In this document: one piece after another, positions 1 to 9,755 of the stretch
Layout of the letters: each line of letters opens with the position of its first letter
Numbering within the stretch: position 1 is the first letter of the stretch
NCBI RefSeq assembly: GCF_900129155.1
Contig: NZ_FQVF01000024.1
Location: 20,015 to 84,014, forward strand
Direction of reading: 5' to 3'
Source: Marinomonas polaris DSM 16579
GTDB taxonomy: Bacteria; Pseudomonadota; Gammaproteobacteria; Pseudomonadales; Marinomonadaceae
Length of the DNA: 64,000 bases
The notes under the pieces: model-generated
The model's database searches: none
Told to the model about the DNA's origin: nothing
Seen by the model: the letters and a program-made list of their open reading frames with translations, nothing else
Position numbers and translations under genes: made by a program

Positions 1-393
1 CATTCTAAGTGCTGGTGAAAGTGGGCCCATATTCATCATTCGATCAATAAATTCTGCACCTATATAGAAAAACCAAGCACAAAATATAAAGCCAACCATA
101 TTTCCAAATAGTGTCACTATCTGCTGCCAAGATTTTGGAATAATAAGAATTAGAGCATCGACTGATATATGTACAGAACGTTTGAGCCCAAGACTAGCAC
201 CGATAAATACGCCCCATATCATAAAATAACGTGCTAGCTCTTCAGACCATGGAATAGACATATGGATAAAGGAACGATTAATAACCCCTAAAAAAACAAC
301 GGTTAGCATCCCTGCAAGAAGAATGTATACAATCCATTCTTCAATATTACTTAAAATAGAATCAAACGACTTCAACGTTTTATAAAATGACAT
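1..393 (-). CDS. TRAP transporter small permease (DctQ-like), partial
   Basis: The frame opens with ATG at 393 and is still open at position 1, giving 131 residues; the C-terminus lies outside the window. The protein starts MSFYKTLKSFDSILSNIEEW and shows hydrophobic membrane segments near residues 19-37 and 55-70 and another towards the break. The motif WSEELARYFMIWGVFIGAS is typical of the DctQ family, the four-helix small membrane subunit of TRAP transporters, which use the ion gradient to import organic acids or related solutes. It follows the binding-protein gene on the same strand, the usual TRAP order. The large permease DctM would be expected just beyond the left edge. Confidence 0.9.
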   Translation of the reverse strand, partial: MSFYKTLKSFDSILSNIEEWIVYILLAGMLTVVFLGVINRSFIHMSIPWSEELARYFMIWGVFIGASLGLKRSVHISVDALILIIPKSWQQIVTLFGNMVGFIFCAWFFYIGAEFIDRMMNMGPLSPALRM

Positions 394-552
394 ACTAACC
401 AGCCTTTTACTTACCAACATAAACCAATTTAACATTTCTAATAATAGTAAATCCTATAAACCAAAATTTCATTTAATCGAGTCTCACTGCATCAAATACG
501 ATACAGCAAGACCTTTAAATCTTTAGATTTAAGAAATAGAACTATTACTTGA

Positions 553-579
553 AATAACTATTTTATAAAAATAGTTATT
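553..579 (-). terminator. AT-rich hairpin between dctP and dctQ genes
   Basis: A perfect 12-bp inverted repeat (arms 553-564 and 568-579, 3-nt loop) overlaps the stop codon of the binding-protein gene. It has no GC-rich stem, so it may be a weak terminator or an mRNA-stabilising hairpin. In TRAP operons such a structure would let the binding protein be made in excess of the permeases. That role is inferred from position. Confidence 0.4.
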
Positions 580-1594
580 ATTGGCTAGCTTCAGCCTTAG
601 AAACCGCGTCCATCAATTCATTAATTAGCTTATCACCCAATTTTTTTCGGTAAGTATCGTAGACAGGTTTTGTAGTTTCGCGAAATTCGCCTTTGACTTC
701 ATCACTTAAATAAACAACTTGCATGCCTTGTTTCTTAAGCTCTTCAATACCACTGTTTTCTTGCTCGGTATTCAGCTCTCGTTCAACAGTACTCCAGTTC
801 TTAGCTTCTTCCTGAATAATTGTTTGATATTTAACAGGAAGGCGCTCAAAAAAATTGTTATTTACTATAAAAGTGAAAGGGTTATAGACATGACCATCTA
901 GAGTAAGATATTTCTGAACTTCATAAAAGCGCATACTTTCGATGAGGGAAATCGGATTTTCCATACCATCAATCACACCTTGTTGAAGAGATGAATACAG
1001 CTCACTAAAGGCCATCGGAGTTGCAGTTGCACCAAAGGAGTCGACCATTGCAATGTGTGCTTGATTTTCCATCGTTCTGATTTTTAGCCCCGATAAATCT
1101 GCTGGTGTCTTAATAGGGCGAACATTGTTTACAAAATTTCGAAAACCATTTTCACCCCATGCTAATGCGCGGATCCCAGTTTTTTCTAACATACCATTTA
1201 ATATTTTTTCTCCAAATTCACCATCCATGACCTTGTATGCCACTTCTCTGTTCTTAAACAGATATGGCAAATCAAAAACCATAGCATCAGGATAAATGTT
1301 AGGAATTGGCCCCGCCAATACCGCCATTTCAATAGAACCAAACTGAACACCTTCAAGCTGCTCGCGTTCGCCACCTAGTTGACTGGCAGGATAAGTAGAA
1401 ATAGAGATATGCCCATCGGTTCTCTCCTCTACATTCTTTTTAAATATAGCCAAAGATTTTTCTAATCTATCGTTAGTCGCAGGAGAAGAATGCGATATTT
1501 TAATATTAAAATCTGCAGCAATAGCACTTGAAGAAAGTAGAAGACCAGCAAAAGTAACCGCACATAATTTATTTATTATATTTATTTTAGACAT
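578..1594 (-). CDS. TRAP transporter solute-binding protein (DctP family)
   Basis: This 338-residue protein is the periplasmic receptor of the TRAP transporter. Residues 1-26 form a signal peptide with probable cleavage after AIA. The body has the DctP hallmarks: an early ISHSSPATNDRLEKSL segment, the GENGFRNF and LKIRTMEN stretches carrying the arginine expected to bind the substrate carboxylate, and the GVIDGMENPI segment. Start ATG at 1594 has an AGAGGTT ribosome-binding stretch just upstream. The small permease gene follows about 185 bp downstream. The substrate cannot be read from the sequence; a C4-dicarboxylate or sugar-acid ligand is typical. The LysR gene at 2198-3154 on the same strand is a plausible regulator. 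Confidence 0.92.
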   Translation of the reverse strand: MSKINIINKLCAVTFAGLLLSSSAIAADFNIKISHSSPATNDRLEKSLAIFKKNVEERTDGHISISTYPASQLGGEREQLEGVQFGSIEMAVLAGPIPNIYPDAMVFDLPYLFKNREVAYKVMDGEFGEKILNGMLEKTGIRALAWGENGFRNFVNNVRPIKTPADLSGLKIRTMENQAHIAMVDSFGATATPMAFSELYSSLQQGVIDGMENPISLIESMRFYEVQKYLTLDGHVYNPFTFIVNNNFFERLPVKYQTIIQEEAKNWSTVERELNTEQENSGIEELKKQGMQVVYLSDEVKGEFRETTKPVYDTYRKKLGDKLINELMDAVSKAEASQ

Positions 1595-2197
1595 AAGAAC
1601 CTCTTTTGTCTTATTGATAGAAATTAATTAATTCTGATAAAGGAAGCCCTATTAAATTGATCTGTTTTAAAGCGCTAGCAGCCCATCAAAACTATGAATA
1701 AAAAGATAAATAACGAGGCTTTTCTCCTTTAGTTAGCATTGTTGCACTATAGGATTATTTTTTATAATGAAGATTCATGATTCCAATATAACCAATAGTT
1801 ATCACCTGACGACATAGCTTTGTCAGGTTCAAGAATCCACCAAAACGAACCTCCTCCCCCTTCAAAAGCAAGCATGACGTCCATTACTAAGCCGACTCAA
1901 GGTGACAAGTGATTCATCAAAATACTCACGAAAGGCACTACAAACAGAGGATGTTCAGGTGAAAATAAGGCAAAATACTTGTTGTATAACCAACTGATAG
2001 GTAATGACGCGAAAGGACGTCGACCTCGTTTTAATCTGCTAATCGACCAAAATTTGGGAGGAATGAACTCTCGCCTTAAGTATAAAGAAATAATTGAAGA
2101 ATCCTTTGATCAAGATGGTAGACCGACTTCCATATCGGCCCTTTTGAATGCACTGCCTCTTCACCCCAAAAAATTATTTTCGAAAATCAGGTAGGCT
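1595..2197. other. Intergenic region, no clear gene
   Basis: About 600 bp separate the TRAP operon from the LysR gene. The part next to 1595 should carry the TRAP promoter. A 71-codon frame opens with TTG at 1979 on the plus strand. Short tryptophan-rich frames, one starting at ATG about 1882, lie on the minus strand and are broken by stops. I recognise neither. They may be remnants of a decayed gene, but the evidence is only that the frames look protein-like. Confidence 0.3.
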
Positions 2198-3154
2198 TTA
2201 TCGATGCCATTCATTTTGATCGTAAACCAAACCTACATCATCATATAGCTTTGATATTAGGAGGTGGGCGGTTGAAGTAAGATTCGAATCTTTACGCTTT
2301 ACAATTCCAATTTTACTCATCAACGAGGTTATTTTTATATCTAGCAAAGATATAAGGTTTTTACTGACAAAGAACTCAGCTACATCTAACGGAAGAACTG
2401 CTAAAAGATTAACATCGTACTGAAGAAGCATTATCGTCGAAAATGCCGATGACGACTCTACAGGGTGTTTAACAATATCAAGACCTAGCTTCTGCATCTC
2501 ATACTCAATAGATTGACGCATAGGGGTATTTGACGTGTATAGCACCCAAGGATGATCCGCTAAGTCTTCCAAACTAACGGAATTATTTTGTAAAAGTGGG
2601 TGGGCTATGTTCGCAACGATAGCAAGAGGTTCCTCACTTAGAGCAATATTGTCGTATGGCAAAATATTTTGCCCTCTACTGACTCGACATACGGCAAAAT
2701 CAATACGGCCTTGATCTATTTTATGCAGTAAATTCGCACTATTGTTCTCAAATATTTCGACGGTTAATTCCGGCTGGTCACATCGTAACTCATAAATAGC
2801 CCTAGTGAGTATTGGAACAGCACCCATGATGCATCCGACAGAGATATGCCCTCCCGAGCCCTCTGCAATACCAACAATTTCTTCTCTCATATGAGATAAA
2901 TCATTAAAGATCACTCGGGCATATCTGGTCACACAGCTCCCCACTTCATTTGGCACCATGCCTTTTGCAGTACGCTCAAATAGCTTAAAACCGATGGATT
3001 TCTCAACCTCGTTAAGCAGCTTAGTCGCACCTGGTTGAGAAATTGAGATGGAAATTGCCGCTTTGTGTAAGGATCCATAATCTTCAATGGCAACAATCAG
3101 TTGCAAATGTTTAAAACGCAAACGAGATATTATTGATTTTAGCACTGGGACCAT
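2198..3154 (-). CDS. LysR family transcriptional regulator
   Basis: This 318-residue regulator has a winged helix-turn-helix at about residues 12-70 (RLRFKHLQLIVAIEDYGSLH, then SISQPGATKLLNEVEKSIG). An inducer-binding LysR substrate domain follows from about residue 95 (GHISVGCIMGAVPILTRAI). The RxRFKHLQLxVAIxxxGSLxxAA opening is common in regulators of aromatic or sugar-acid uptake genes (GbpR/CbbR-like branch). It lies upstream of the TRAP operon on the same strand with about 600 bp between. Control of that transporter is the natural guess, but the ligand is unknown. Confidence 0.9.
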   Translation of the reverse strand: MVPVLKSIISRLRFKHLQLIVAIEDYGSLHKAAISISISQPGATKLLNEVEKSIGFKLFERTAKGMVPNEVGSCVTRYARVIFNDLSHMREEIVGIAEGSGGHISVGCIMGAVPILTRAIYELRCDQPELTVEIFENNSANLLHKIDQGRIDFAVCRVSRGQNILPYDNIALSEEPLAIVANIAHPLLQNNSVSLEDLADHPWVLYTSNTPMRQSIEYEMQKLGLDIVKHPVESSSAFSTIMLLQYDVNLLAVLPLDVAEFFVSKNLISLLDIKITSLMSKIGIVKRKDSNLTSTAHLLISKLYDDVGLVYDQNEWHR

Positions 3155-3367
3155 AACCGCACCTTTTATTATTCATAGAACCTATTTTGTGATACCAAGC
3201 CTACCAAGTTTTTAACATCTAAGTCCGTGATAATTTCCCCCTACCGCATGAGAAGTATTATTTTAAACACTGTGCTTATGGGTTATTTCTCATTTTCTAA
3301 CTAATTAAGTTAGCTCGCAAATGAAAACCAATAAAGAATAATGGACAAAAATAGCGGAAAAATACTC

Positions 3368-3808
3368 TTACTTTAAGGCATGACCAAGCAGACTGAAATA
3401 ATTATGAAAGGCTTTGTTGACTCGGTGTCGCTGTTCACCTTGAGGATAAAGGCCCATTTTAGCTTCTTCAGAATAGCGGCTTCCTTTTACTAAAAAGGTA
3501 CTGGTAGGTTTTGTGTCTTCAACGAAGGCTTCGAAGGCTCTTGCTGACATCTCTTCTGGTTTGGCGTAATAGAGAATTTTTAATTTTTGGTCTGCAGTAC
3601 GGGACGCTTTAAACAGGTCGCTGGGCTCATCTCCTTGCTCATTTAGCATGATGGTCTTGAAGCACTCAGCCAATAATAAGCTCAGTGGATGAGGAATTTT
3701 ATTATGAGAAAGCTTTATAGGAGAATTATTTAACCATCTTTCGGAAGCGAATTGTGAGGATGAAGCATATTGAAACATCTTTTCGCCCATGTAATGGTCA
3801 AAAGCATG
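3368..3808 (-). pseudogene. CLCA_X / LPD1-domain protein, C-terminal fragment
   Basis: Read on the minus strand from 3808, the frame gives HAFDHYMGEKMFQYA and then an LPD1-like region (EMSARAFEAFVEDTKPTSTF, then GLYPQGEQRHRVNKAF), ending at 3368. It lacks the first ~100 residues: the codon run upstream of 3809 hits a stop at once and is unrelated. The missing N-terminus is at 17467-17775, on the same strand, ending AHEWF. Joining AHEWF to HAFDHY restores an HExxH zinc-protease-like motif and a 249-codon gene. So this is one gene split by the island at 3809-17466, and not an independent small gene. The family name is from memory. A shorter ATG at 3790 exists but is probably not a true start. 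Confidence 0.85.
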
Positions 3809-3830
3809 AATGACCTACACATAAAGCACT
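3809..3830. other. Left end of the island
   Basis: Host sequence stops at 3808. The end reads AATGACC and then TACACATAAAGC. The TACAC...AAGC part resembles TACACCGAAGC, read inward from 17467 at the other end. The seven bases AATGACC could be a spacer carried from an earlier site, as known for Tn554 and Tn916 junctions. This is inference from one copy. Confidence 0.4.
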
Positions 3831-4042
3831 CTGATGTACATTTTGCTCAGATTCCACTGTTCATAAGGCTTTAAGTGGTTTTTTAGATTGTCACCAGTTG
3901 ACATAGAGGTGGTGTACATAATCAGGTAAAAAAGCCTCAAAATGTCAACGTGAAGATTCCCGATTTTGTACACTTATACCACGAATTCATGCGTGGGATT
4001 CAATATCTGCGAGTGGAGAAGTACCCAAGTACTAATTTTCTA

Positions 4043-4455
4043 GGGGCTGTCCTAGATAACTTACATTATCTAAGATGGCACGATGAGAAAAAGTAAACTG
4101 AGCTGGCATACACAAAGCAAGCTAATAGAACTGTTTGTTGCAGGTACAACAGCACGAACAGCGGCATCACTTGTTGGTGTCAACAAAACGACTGCAAGTT
4201 TTTATTTTCAACGATTAAGGCAACTTATTTACAACAATAGCGAACACCACGAATTACTGAAAGGTGAAGTCGAAGCGGATGAAATTTACCTTGATGGAAG
4301 GCGTAAAGGTAAGCGTGGTCGAGGTGCAGCAGTTAAAGTCCCTGTATTTGGCCTTTTGAAGTGCAATGGCAAGGTTTATACCGTTGTCATACCGGATGCT
4401 CAAACAGAGACACTAATTCCAATTATTCGTGAGAAGGTAAAACCCAATAGCGCGA
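4043..4455 (+). mobile_element. IS1595-family insertion sequence, 3' part missing
   Basis: The left terminal repeat begins GGGGCTGTCCTAGATAAC at 4043, followed 40 bases later by a transposase start at 4083. The reading frame matches IS1595-type transposases for about 124 residues: a helix-turn-helix near residues 20-45, then VEADEIYLDGRRKGKRGRG holding the first catalytic aspartate. The match stops at about 4452-4456, where sequence belonging to the IS30-type element begins. No right end of the IS1595 element was found on the far side of the IS30 remnant, so the loss was not a clean insertion. Confidence 0.75.
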
Positions 4456-4556
4456 ATTCAACTCCGAAGTGCACCACCCTCCAAATTATGCTGCGCTTCG
4501 TAGTTCATCAAACACCACCGCAGGTTGTCTATAACCAAGGCATTTTCTTGACCTAA
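4083..4556 (+). pseudogene. Truncated IS1595-type transposase
   Basis: The open frame is 157 codons. Only residues 1 to about 124 are transposase; the remaining ~33 codons read into the neighbouring IS30-type sequence in an unrelated frame. Family members are usually about 210-300 residues with a DDN/DDE catalytic core. Here the core is cut after the first acidic residue and the strand leading to REKVKPNS. The protein cannot be active. Confidence 0.8.
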
Positions 4557-5375
4557 GGTTTAGCGACCTTTGCACCTTCGCAATCTCCTCATCGGTCACC
4601 GTTCTGAGGTCCGTTCCCTTAGGGATATATTGCCTCAGCAGGCCGTTAAAGTTTTCATTTAAACCACACTCCCAAGAGGCGTAGGGATTAGCAAAATACA
4701 CCTCGGCCTTAAGCTTCAGGGCGATACTTTCGTGAGCACAGAACTCCGTTCCATTCTCTGCAGTAATCGTATGCACGTGACGACGATAACGCCACAGCAT
4801 AGCACCTGCAGCTCAACAGACTTCTTCGGTGTTTTTTGAGGACTCCTTGCGGATTAAGTACATTTTACTCTTTCGTTCAACCAAGACGCTGTTTGGTATC
4901 CACTATCTTAGGGCGTTCTTCGATGCCAATTCGATTAGGAATAATGACTCGCTTGGAACGATTTCCTTTTCGATATCGTCTACCGCTATGTCGTAATTGC
5001 TTATATAACTTGCCGCCGTGACGCCTGTCTCTTTGCACATGGCCATAAATCTATTCATGGCTGACAGGTAATCCTAATAGGCGGCTAACGCCTGATATTT
5101 GTTCAGGACTCAACTTGAGCGATAGGCCAAACTCAACATAGCTGATAGTTTTCTGTGAGACCTGGCTTTTCGCAGCCTCATGTCGTCTATGCTGGGCTCG
5201 CTGCTGTGCAACACTTGGTTCATAAGTGCCATTGATGGTATGGCGCTTTAACTCTCGACTAATGCTGGAATGGCTGACATTGAGTCGTCTGCCAATCTCT
5301 CTGTAACTTAAATGTTGGCTCAGATAGGCTTGAATCTGGTATCGTTGTCCTTCGATCAACTCTTATAGTTCATGG
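4456..5375 (-). pseudogene. Decayed IS30-family transposase
   Basis: Pieces on the minus strand together cover most of an IS30-type transposase. The N-terminal helix-turn-helix part (about 5051-5359) contains LSYREIGRRLNVSHSSISRE and starts at a TTG because a frameshift removed the normal MNY start. A middle piece (about 4880-5015) reads IPNRIGIEERPKIVDTKQ. The C-terminal part (4486-4800) has HTITAENGTEFCAHE and ANPYASWECGLNENFNGLLR, holding the second and third catalytic acids. Around 4880, QRLG joins straight to VERKSKM, so about 20 residues with the first catalytic aspartate (the DWEGD region) are deleted. Several frameshifts confirm the gene is dead. Confidence 0.85.
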
Positions 5376-5479
5376 TTATACTCTAATTGTTTGGCGACGT
5401 TAGAATACCACCTATGGACAATTGTTCTCTCGCCACCTACTCAACCATGAGTGCGTTTTTTAAAATACTAGCTATGACT

Positions 5480-6700
5480 TTATGAGCTTTCCTGCCCTCG
5501 TGGTAATTTTACTGATATAACTGCGGTTATTGCGATAAATAGAGTTGATATTCCAAGGCACATCCCAAGTCCGTATTCTTGATATATCCAGCCAGATAAA
5601 ACGGTACCGATAAGCCGGCCCATTGCATTGGCCATATAATAGAAACCAACGTCGAGAGAAACACCCTCTTTTCCCGCATAGCTGACAATAAGGTAGCTAT
5701 GCAATGAGGAATTCACAGCAAATAAGGCGCCGAATATTAGTAAACCAGTAATTAAAATAAATGGGACATTCCACTGATAATAAAGTGACAGTGCAATAGT
5801 CGCAGGTGTTATAGCGAGTGCAGTTGCCCACCGCATGGCATGACGACCATCAGGGGGAGTGTCTTTGCTATTACCAGTAAGTTTTGGGGCAAAACCTTGC
5901 ACTATGCCATAACCAATTACCCAAATAGCCATAAAGCCACCTACATACCAGTGATCCCAATTAAATACGGTGGCGAGATATACGGGTAAGGCCACAACAA
6001 ACCATACATCTCTTGCGCCAAATAAAAACATTCTTGCAGCAGATAAGGTATTGACGGCTTTGCTTTTGGACAAAAGATCAGTGAATTTGGGTTTATTTTT
6101 GGCTTTTCCTAATTCCTTATTAAGTGTTACTAGACTAAGGAGCCACACTAAGGTAAGTGCGCCAGTCATAACGAGGATGGCGCCTTGAAAGCCGAGTAAA
6201 CTAAGTAAAATTCCACCTAAGAAGAAACCCACTCCTTTTAAAGCATTCTTCGAGCCAGTAAGAATAGCGACCCATTTGTATAATTGGCCTTGCGCATTAT
6301 CGGGTACGAGCAGTTTAATGGCACTTTTCGCACTCATTTTATTGAGATCTTTGGCGATGCCCGACATCGCTTGTGCCGCCATAACCCATGGTACGAGCAA
6401 CATGTCAGAAGGAACCAGTAGCATACCGAGAGCAATAATTTGCATGAACAGACCAATATTCATGGTCTTATTTAAGCCAAGTTTGGCCCCCAGCCAACCA
6501 CCAATAAGATTAGTTATGACACCAAAAATCTCATAAAAAATGAACAGCATGGCAATGCTTAGTGGGCTGTAACCTAGTCCGTAGAAATACAGCACAACCA
6601 ACATTCTTAATGCGCCATCGGTTAAGGTGAATGCCCAATAATTACCCGTAACTATCATGTATTGACGAATTTGTGGGGTTAGTTGTGCTAGCCACTGCAT
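5480..6700 (-). CDS. arsJ: ArsJ, organoarsenical efflux MFS transporter
   Basis: This 406-residue protein of the major facilitator superfamily has about 12 membrane helices. It opens MQWLAQLTPQIRQYMIVTGN and includes DLNKMSAKSAIKLL and GARDVWFVVALPVYL, as in the ArsJ family. ArsJ exports 1-arseno-3-phosphoglycerate, the unstable product made when a GAPDH uses arsenate in place of phosphate; outside the cell it falls apart to arsenate. The matching GAPDH gene ends 6 bp upstream on the same strand, the known arsJ-gapdh pairing. It is the last gene of the six-gene ars operon. Confidence 0.92.
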   Translation of the reverse strand: MQWLAQLTPQIRQYMIVTGNYWAFTLTDGALRMLVVLYFYGLGYSPLSIAMLFIFYEIFGVITNLIGGWLGAKLGLNKTMNIGLFMQIIALGMLLVPSDMLLVPWVMAAQAMSGIAKDLNKMSAKSAIKLLVPDNAQGQLYKWVAILTGSKNALKGVGFFLGGILLSLLGFQGAILVMTGALTLVWLLSLVTLNKELGKAKNKPKFTDLLSKSKAVNTLSAARMFLFGARDVWFVVALPVYLATVFNWDHWYVGGFMAIWVIGYGIVQGFAPKLTGNSKDTPPDGRHAMRWATALAITPATIALSLYYQWNVPFILITGLLIFGALFAVNSSLHSYLIVSYAGKEGVSLDVGFYYMANAMGRLIGTVLSGWIYQEYGLGMCLGISTLFIAITAVISVKLPRGQESS

Positions 6701-6706
6701 AATTGT

Positions 6707-7717
6707 TTATTCCTTATCTGAACGACCGACTAAACGCATTAGCTCTGCTGTACGATTGGCGTAGCCCCATTCATTGTCGTACCAGGCATAGAGCTTTACC
6801 TGAGTACCATTGATTACCATAGTGGACAAGGCGTCGATAATGCTAGAGCGTGGATCGGTTTTATAATCCACAGACACCAGTGGGCGTTCTTCGTACCCCA
6901 AAATGTCTTTTAACTCGCTCTCAGACGCGGTTTTCAATAGCTGGTTGACTTCTTCCACCGTGGTTTCACGTTCCACTTCAAACACACAATCGGTTAACGA
7001 TGCATTGGCTAAAGGAATACGCACCGCATGACCATTTAACTTGCCTTTTAGCTCAGGAAAAATATGCGTAATGGCCGTTGCTGATCCCGTCGTGGTTGGA
7101 ATTAAGCTCGTGCCACAGGCTCGGGCACGGCGCAAATCTTTGTGGGGCGCATCAAGAATAGTTTGCGTATTGGTAATATCGTGGATGGTGGTCATGGAGC
7201 CATGTTTAATGCCCAGTTTTTCATGGATGACTTTTACCACAGGCGCCAAACAGTTCGTGGTGCAAGAGGCTGCCGTCACAATGGTATGTTGGGCTTTATC
7301 GTACAAATGCTGGTTAACACCCATGACTACATTCAGCACACCGTCTTCTTTTACTGGTGCGGTAACCACGACACGTTTCACACCTTGGTCAAGGTAAGCT
7401 TGAAGTAGGGCTTTGCTTTTCATTTTGCCGCTGGCTTCGATAACCACATCACAGCCAGACCAGTTGGTTTCTGTGATGGTTTTATTTTGTGTGCAGGGAA
7501 TGCGTTGGCCATTGACTATCATCACATTATCTTCCACTTGAGCCTGATGATGCCAGCGTCCATGAACAGAGTCGAAGGTGATTAAATGTGCCAGTGTAGC
7601 TGCATCGCCAGCGGGATCATTAATTAGTACAAACTCCACGTCGTCCCAATCGAATGCCGCTCGAAAAGACAAACGTCCCATACGGCCAAAGCCATTAATA
7701 CCGACTTTAATGGTCAT
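6707..7717 (-). CDS. ArsJ-associated glyceraldehyde-3-phosphate dehydrogenase
   Basis: This is a 336-residue GAPDH. It has the NAD-binding loop GFGRMGR (residues 9-15), the catalytic SCTTNC with Cys152, and a conserved [10 protein letters not shown] near the C-terminus. In ars operons this paralogue turns glyceraldehyde 3-phosphate and arsenate into 1-arseno-3-phosphoglycerate, which ArsJ expels. The gene lies directly upstream of arsJ with 6 bp between and 7 bp downstream of the phosphatase gene, so it belongs to resistance and not to glycolysis. Sequence alone cannot exclude some glycolytic use. Confidence 0.93.
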   Translation of the reverse strand: MTIKVGINGFGRMGRLSFRAAFDWDDVEFVLINDPAGDAATLAHLITFDSVHGRWHHQAQVEDNVMIVNGQRIPCTQNKTITETNWSGCDVVIEASGKMKSKALLQAYLDQGVKRVVVTAPVKEDGVLNVVMGVNQHLYDKAQHTIVTAASCTTNCLAPVVKVIHEKLGIKHGSMTTIHDITNTQTILDAPHKDLRRARACGTSLIPTTTGSATAITHIFPELKGKLNGHAVRIPLANASLTDCVFEVERETTVEEVNQLLKTASESELKDILGYEERPLVSVDYKTDPRSSIIDALSTMVINGTQVKLYAWYDNEWGYANRTAELMRLVGRSDKE

Positions 7718-7724
7718 AAATACC

Positions 7725-8219
7725 TCAAATTGAATAATGTGCTTTTAAAAAATGGATGTGAGGGGCCAAGGTTAAGGCTTTAGGTCGAGTACCTTGAATT
7801 AATTCTTGCACTTGCTGCCAAGGCTGTCCTAATTCTAACAATAAAATAGCAGCCATTAAGCCTGTACGTCCGGATCCACCACGACAGTGAATTGCGAACT
7901 TTTCCTGGGCGCGAAGGCGCTCCAGTAGCTCATTTTTAATTTTTTCAAACTCCGCAAAGAATGGCTGTTTCGGTGCTTGATCATCTTCGATAGGTAGTTG
8001 ATACCAAGTCATATTTTGCTGGGTAACCTGTTTACCAAGTTCAGTTACACCTAATGTCTCTATTTCTTGATCGGGGAGCAAACTTATAACCGCGGTAGCG
8101 CCAGCTGACTTCAGACAGGCTACGGATGTTGCTAAATTCGCCTCTTTTGTTCCAGGACAAGGAGTAAAAATAAACGCTGCGCCGTTTTCCAGTTTAAGGA
8201 CATCGAAAGGATGATTCAT
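7725..8219 (-). CDS. Dual-specificity/tyrosine phosphatase-like protein in ars operon
   Basis: This 164-residue protein has the cysteine phosphatase signature [10 protein letters not shown] (residues 111-120) with nucleophile Cys112 and phosphate-binding Arg118; Asp79/Asp80 could be the general acid. It resembles bacterial dual-specificity phosphatases found beside arsJ-gapdh pairs. Its task in arsenic resistance is not established to my knowledge. It might act on a phospho- or arseno-ester, or reduce arsenate, since this fold has been used for that. It is 7 bp upstream of the GAPDH gene and 37 bp downstream of acr3, in one operon. Confidence 0.82.
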   Translation of the reverse strand: MNHPFDVLKLENGAAFIFTPCPGTKEANLATSVACLKSAGATAVISLLPDQEIETLGVTELGKQVTQQNMTWYQLPIEDDQAPKQPFFAEFEKIKNELLERLRAQEKFAIHCRGGSGRTGLMAAILLLELGQPWQQVQELIQGTRPKALTLAPHIHFLKAHYSI

Positions 8220-8256
8220 AATTCGTCTCTCATTATTAATTGTTTATCTTATTGGC

Positions 8257-9282
8257 CTAGTTAAACCAATGTCGAGTGCGGTTAGCAAACCACACTAAGC
8301 TCAACATAACGGGCACTTCAACCAAAACGCCTACGACCGTTGCTAGTGCGGCACCAGAATGCAGCCCGAATAAAGAAATCGCGACGGCAACAGCCAATTC
8401 AAAGAAGTTCGATGTACTAATCATGCAGGCTGGTGCTGCTACATTGTGGGGAAGTCTCATTCGATGCGCGATAAAGTAGGTCGCTGCGAAAATCCCGTAG
8501 GTTTGGATTAACAACGGAATGGCAATGAGCACAATGGCTTGTGGGTTGGTTATAATTGTTTGCGCTTGAAAGCCAAACAATAGGATTACGGTGGTCAGTA
8601 AGCCAATAATCGACCATGGCTTCAGTGTCGAAAGCAAACGTGCGAGTGCCTGATGGTCTTCTTTTTTATCGACAATCTTTCGAGTGGCTGCGCCTGCTAC
8701 AAGAGGAAGCACGACATATAACAAAACAGATAAAAGCAGAGTATCCCAAGGAACCGTTATATCAGTAATGCCGAGCAAGAAACCCGCAATCGGAGCAAAT
8801 GCGAATATCATAATGATGTCGTTTACTGATACCTGAATCAACGTGTAATTGGGGTCCCCTTTTGTTAATTGACTCCACACAAATACCATTGCCGTGCATG
8901 GGGCAACCCCCAGTAATATCATACCTGCAATGTATTCAGTCGCTGTTTGTGGATCTACCCAATCTGCAAAGATTCCTTTAAAAAACAACCAGCCTAAAAA
9001 TGCCATGGTAAAAGGCTTGATTAACCAATTAACGACTAATGTAAGGATGAGCCCCTTGGGCTTAGTGCCTACATTTTTCAATGATGAAAAATCTATTTGT
9101 ATCATCATTGGATAAATCATTAACCAAATTAATACGGCAATAATTAAATTGACGTGAGCAAATTCAAATTCTGCAATAGCGGAAAAAAAGCTTGGGATAA
9201 TGTTGCCCAGAAAAACGCCAAGCATGATTGCCAAGCCGACCCAAATGCTAAGATAACGTTCGAATACTCCCATTTTATTCAT
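8257..9282 (-). CDS. acr3: Arsenite efflux permease Acr3
   Basis: This 341-residue protein has about ten membrane helices of the BASS fold. Acr3 extrudes arsenite using the proton gradient. The hallmark [20 protein letters not shown], with its conserved cysteine in helix 4, is present. So is the helix 9 region ending in a [21 protein letters not shown] stretch ([19 protein letters not shown]). The start ATG at 9282 overlaps the last 8 bp of arsC, so the two are translationally linked. It works with ArsC: arsenate is reduced, then arsenite exported. Confidence 0.95.
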   Translation of the reverse strand: MNKMGVFERYLSIWVGLAIMLGVFLGNIIPSFFSAIAEFEFAHVNLIIAVLIWLMIYPMMIQIDFSSLKNVGTKPKGLILTLVVNWLIKPFTMAFLGWLFFKGIFADWVDPQTATEYIAGMILLGVAPCTAMVFVWSQLTKGDPNYTLIQVSVNDIIMIFAFAPIAGFLLGITDITVPWDTLLLSVLLYVVLPLVAGAATRKIVDKKEDHQALARLLSTLKPWSIIGLLTTVILLFGFQAQTIITNPQAIVLIAIPLLIQTYGIFAATYFIAHRMRLPHNVAAPACMISTSNFFELAVAVAISLFGLHSGAALATVVGVLVEVPVMLSLVWFANRTRHWFN

Positions 9283-9739
9283 CCTTCCCTAACTGCTCGA
9301 TTAGCTCGGACAATTCCTGATGTGAACTATGATCGATGGCATTTACTAGCATCCGAATTCGTGTTTCTAAGATTGAAAACACCTTGTCAAAAATAACGTC
9401 TTTTTCCGCCGCAGGGCATTTGGTCGGATCGGGTAATCCCCAATGTCCTTTAATGGCTTTACCAAACCAAATAGGGCAAGTTTCGCCAGCGGCTTGATCA
9501 CACACAGTAATAACAATGTCTGGATTTAAATCATGCAGTTCATCCCAGCTTTTGCTATTTAAGCCATTAATGGCATAACCACGTTTTGTTAATTGTTTAA
9601 GTGTATCAGGATGAACCTGTCCACTGGGATGACTGCCTGCACTGAATGCTTCCAAATTGCCAGTGCCTATAGAGGTCGTGATACTTTGGGCTAAAATGCT
9701 GCGGCAGGCATTATGCGTACAAAGAAAGAGTATTTTCAT
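9275..9739 (-). CDS. arsC: Arsenate reductase ArsC, LMW-phosphatase type
   Basis: I place the start at the ATG at 9739 ([14 protein letters not shown]), giving 154 residues. A longer frame runs back to 9814 but overlaps arsR and has no family match. The P-loop CTHNACRS gives nucleophile Cys7 and Arg13, and the later pair in [13 protein letters not shown] supplies the disulfide relay. The enzyme reduces arsenate to arsenite with thioredoxin or glutaredoxin. It lies between arsR (16 bp gap) and acr3 (8 bp overlap). Confidence 0.93.
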   Translation of the reverse strand: MKILFLCTHNACRSILAQSITTSIGTGNLEAFSAGSHPSGQVHPDTLKQLTKRGYAINGLNSKSWDELHDLNPDIVITVCDQAAGETCPIWFGKAIKGHWGLPDPTKCPAAEKDVIFDKVFSILETRIRMLVNAIDHSSHQELSELIEQLGKDE

Positions 9740-9755
9740 AGTGTATTTCTCATGA

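Noticed and set aside
1800..1860. Riboswitch-like bases near the TRAP gene promoter
   Set aside because: The CACCTGACGA and GTCAGGTTC segments recall TPP-type loops, but the rest of the required structure is missing.
3815..3972. Minus-strand frame next to the CLCA_X fragment ending MYIRVLYV before a stop at 3815
   Set aside because: It first seemed to extend the CLCA_X gene upstream of HAFDHY, but the true upstream part is at 17467-17775. This frame lies inside the island, has no ribosome-binding site and no known match.
4083..5375. Reading the two IS elements as one intact composite transposon
   Set aside because: Both transposases are broken and no matching outer inverted repeats were seen.
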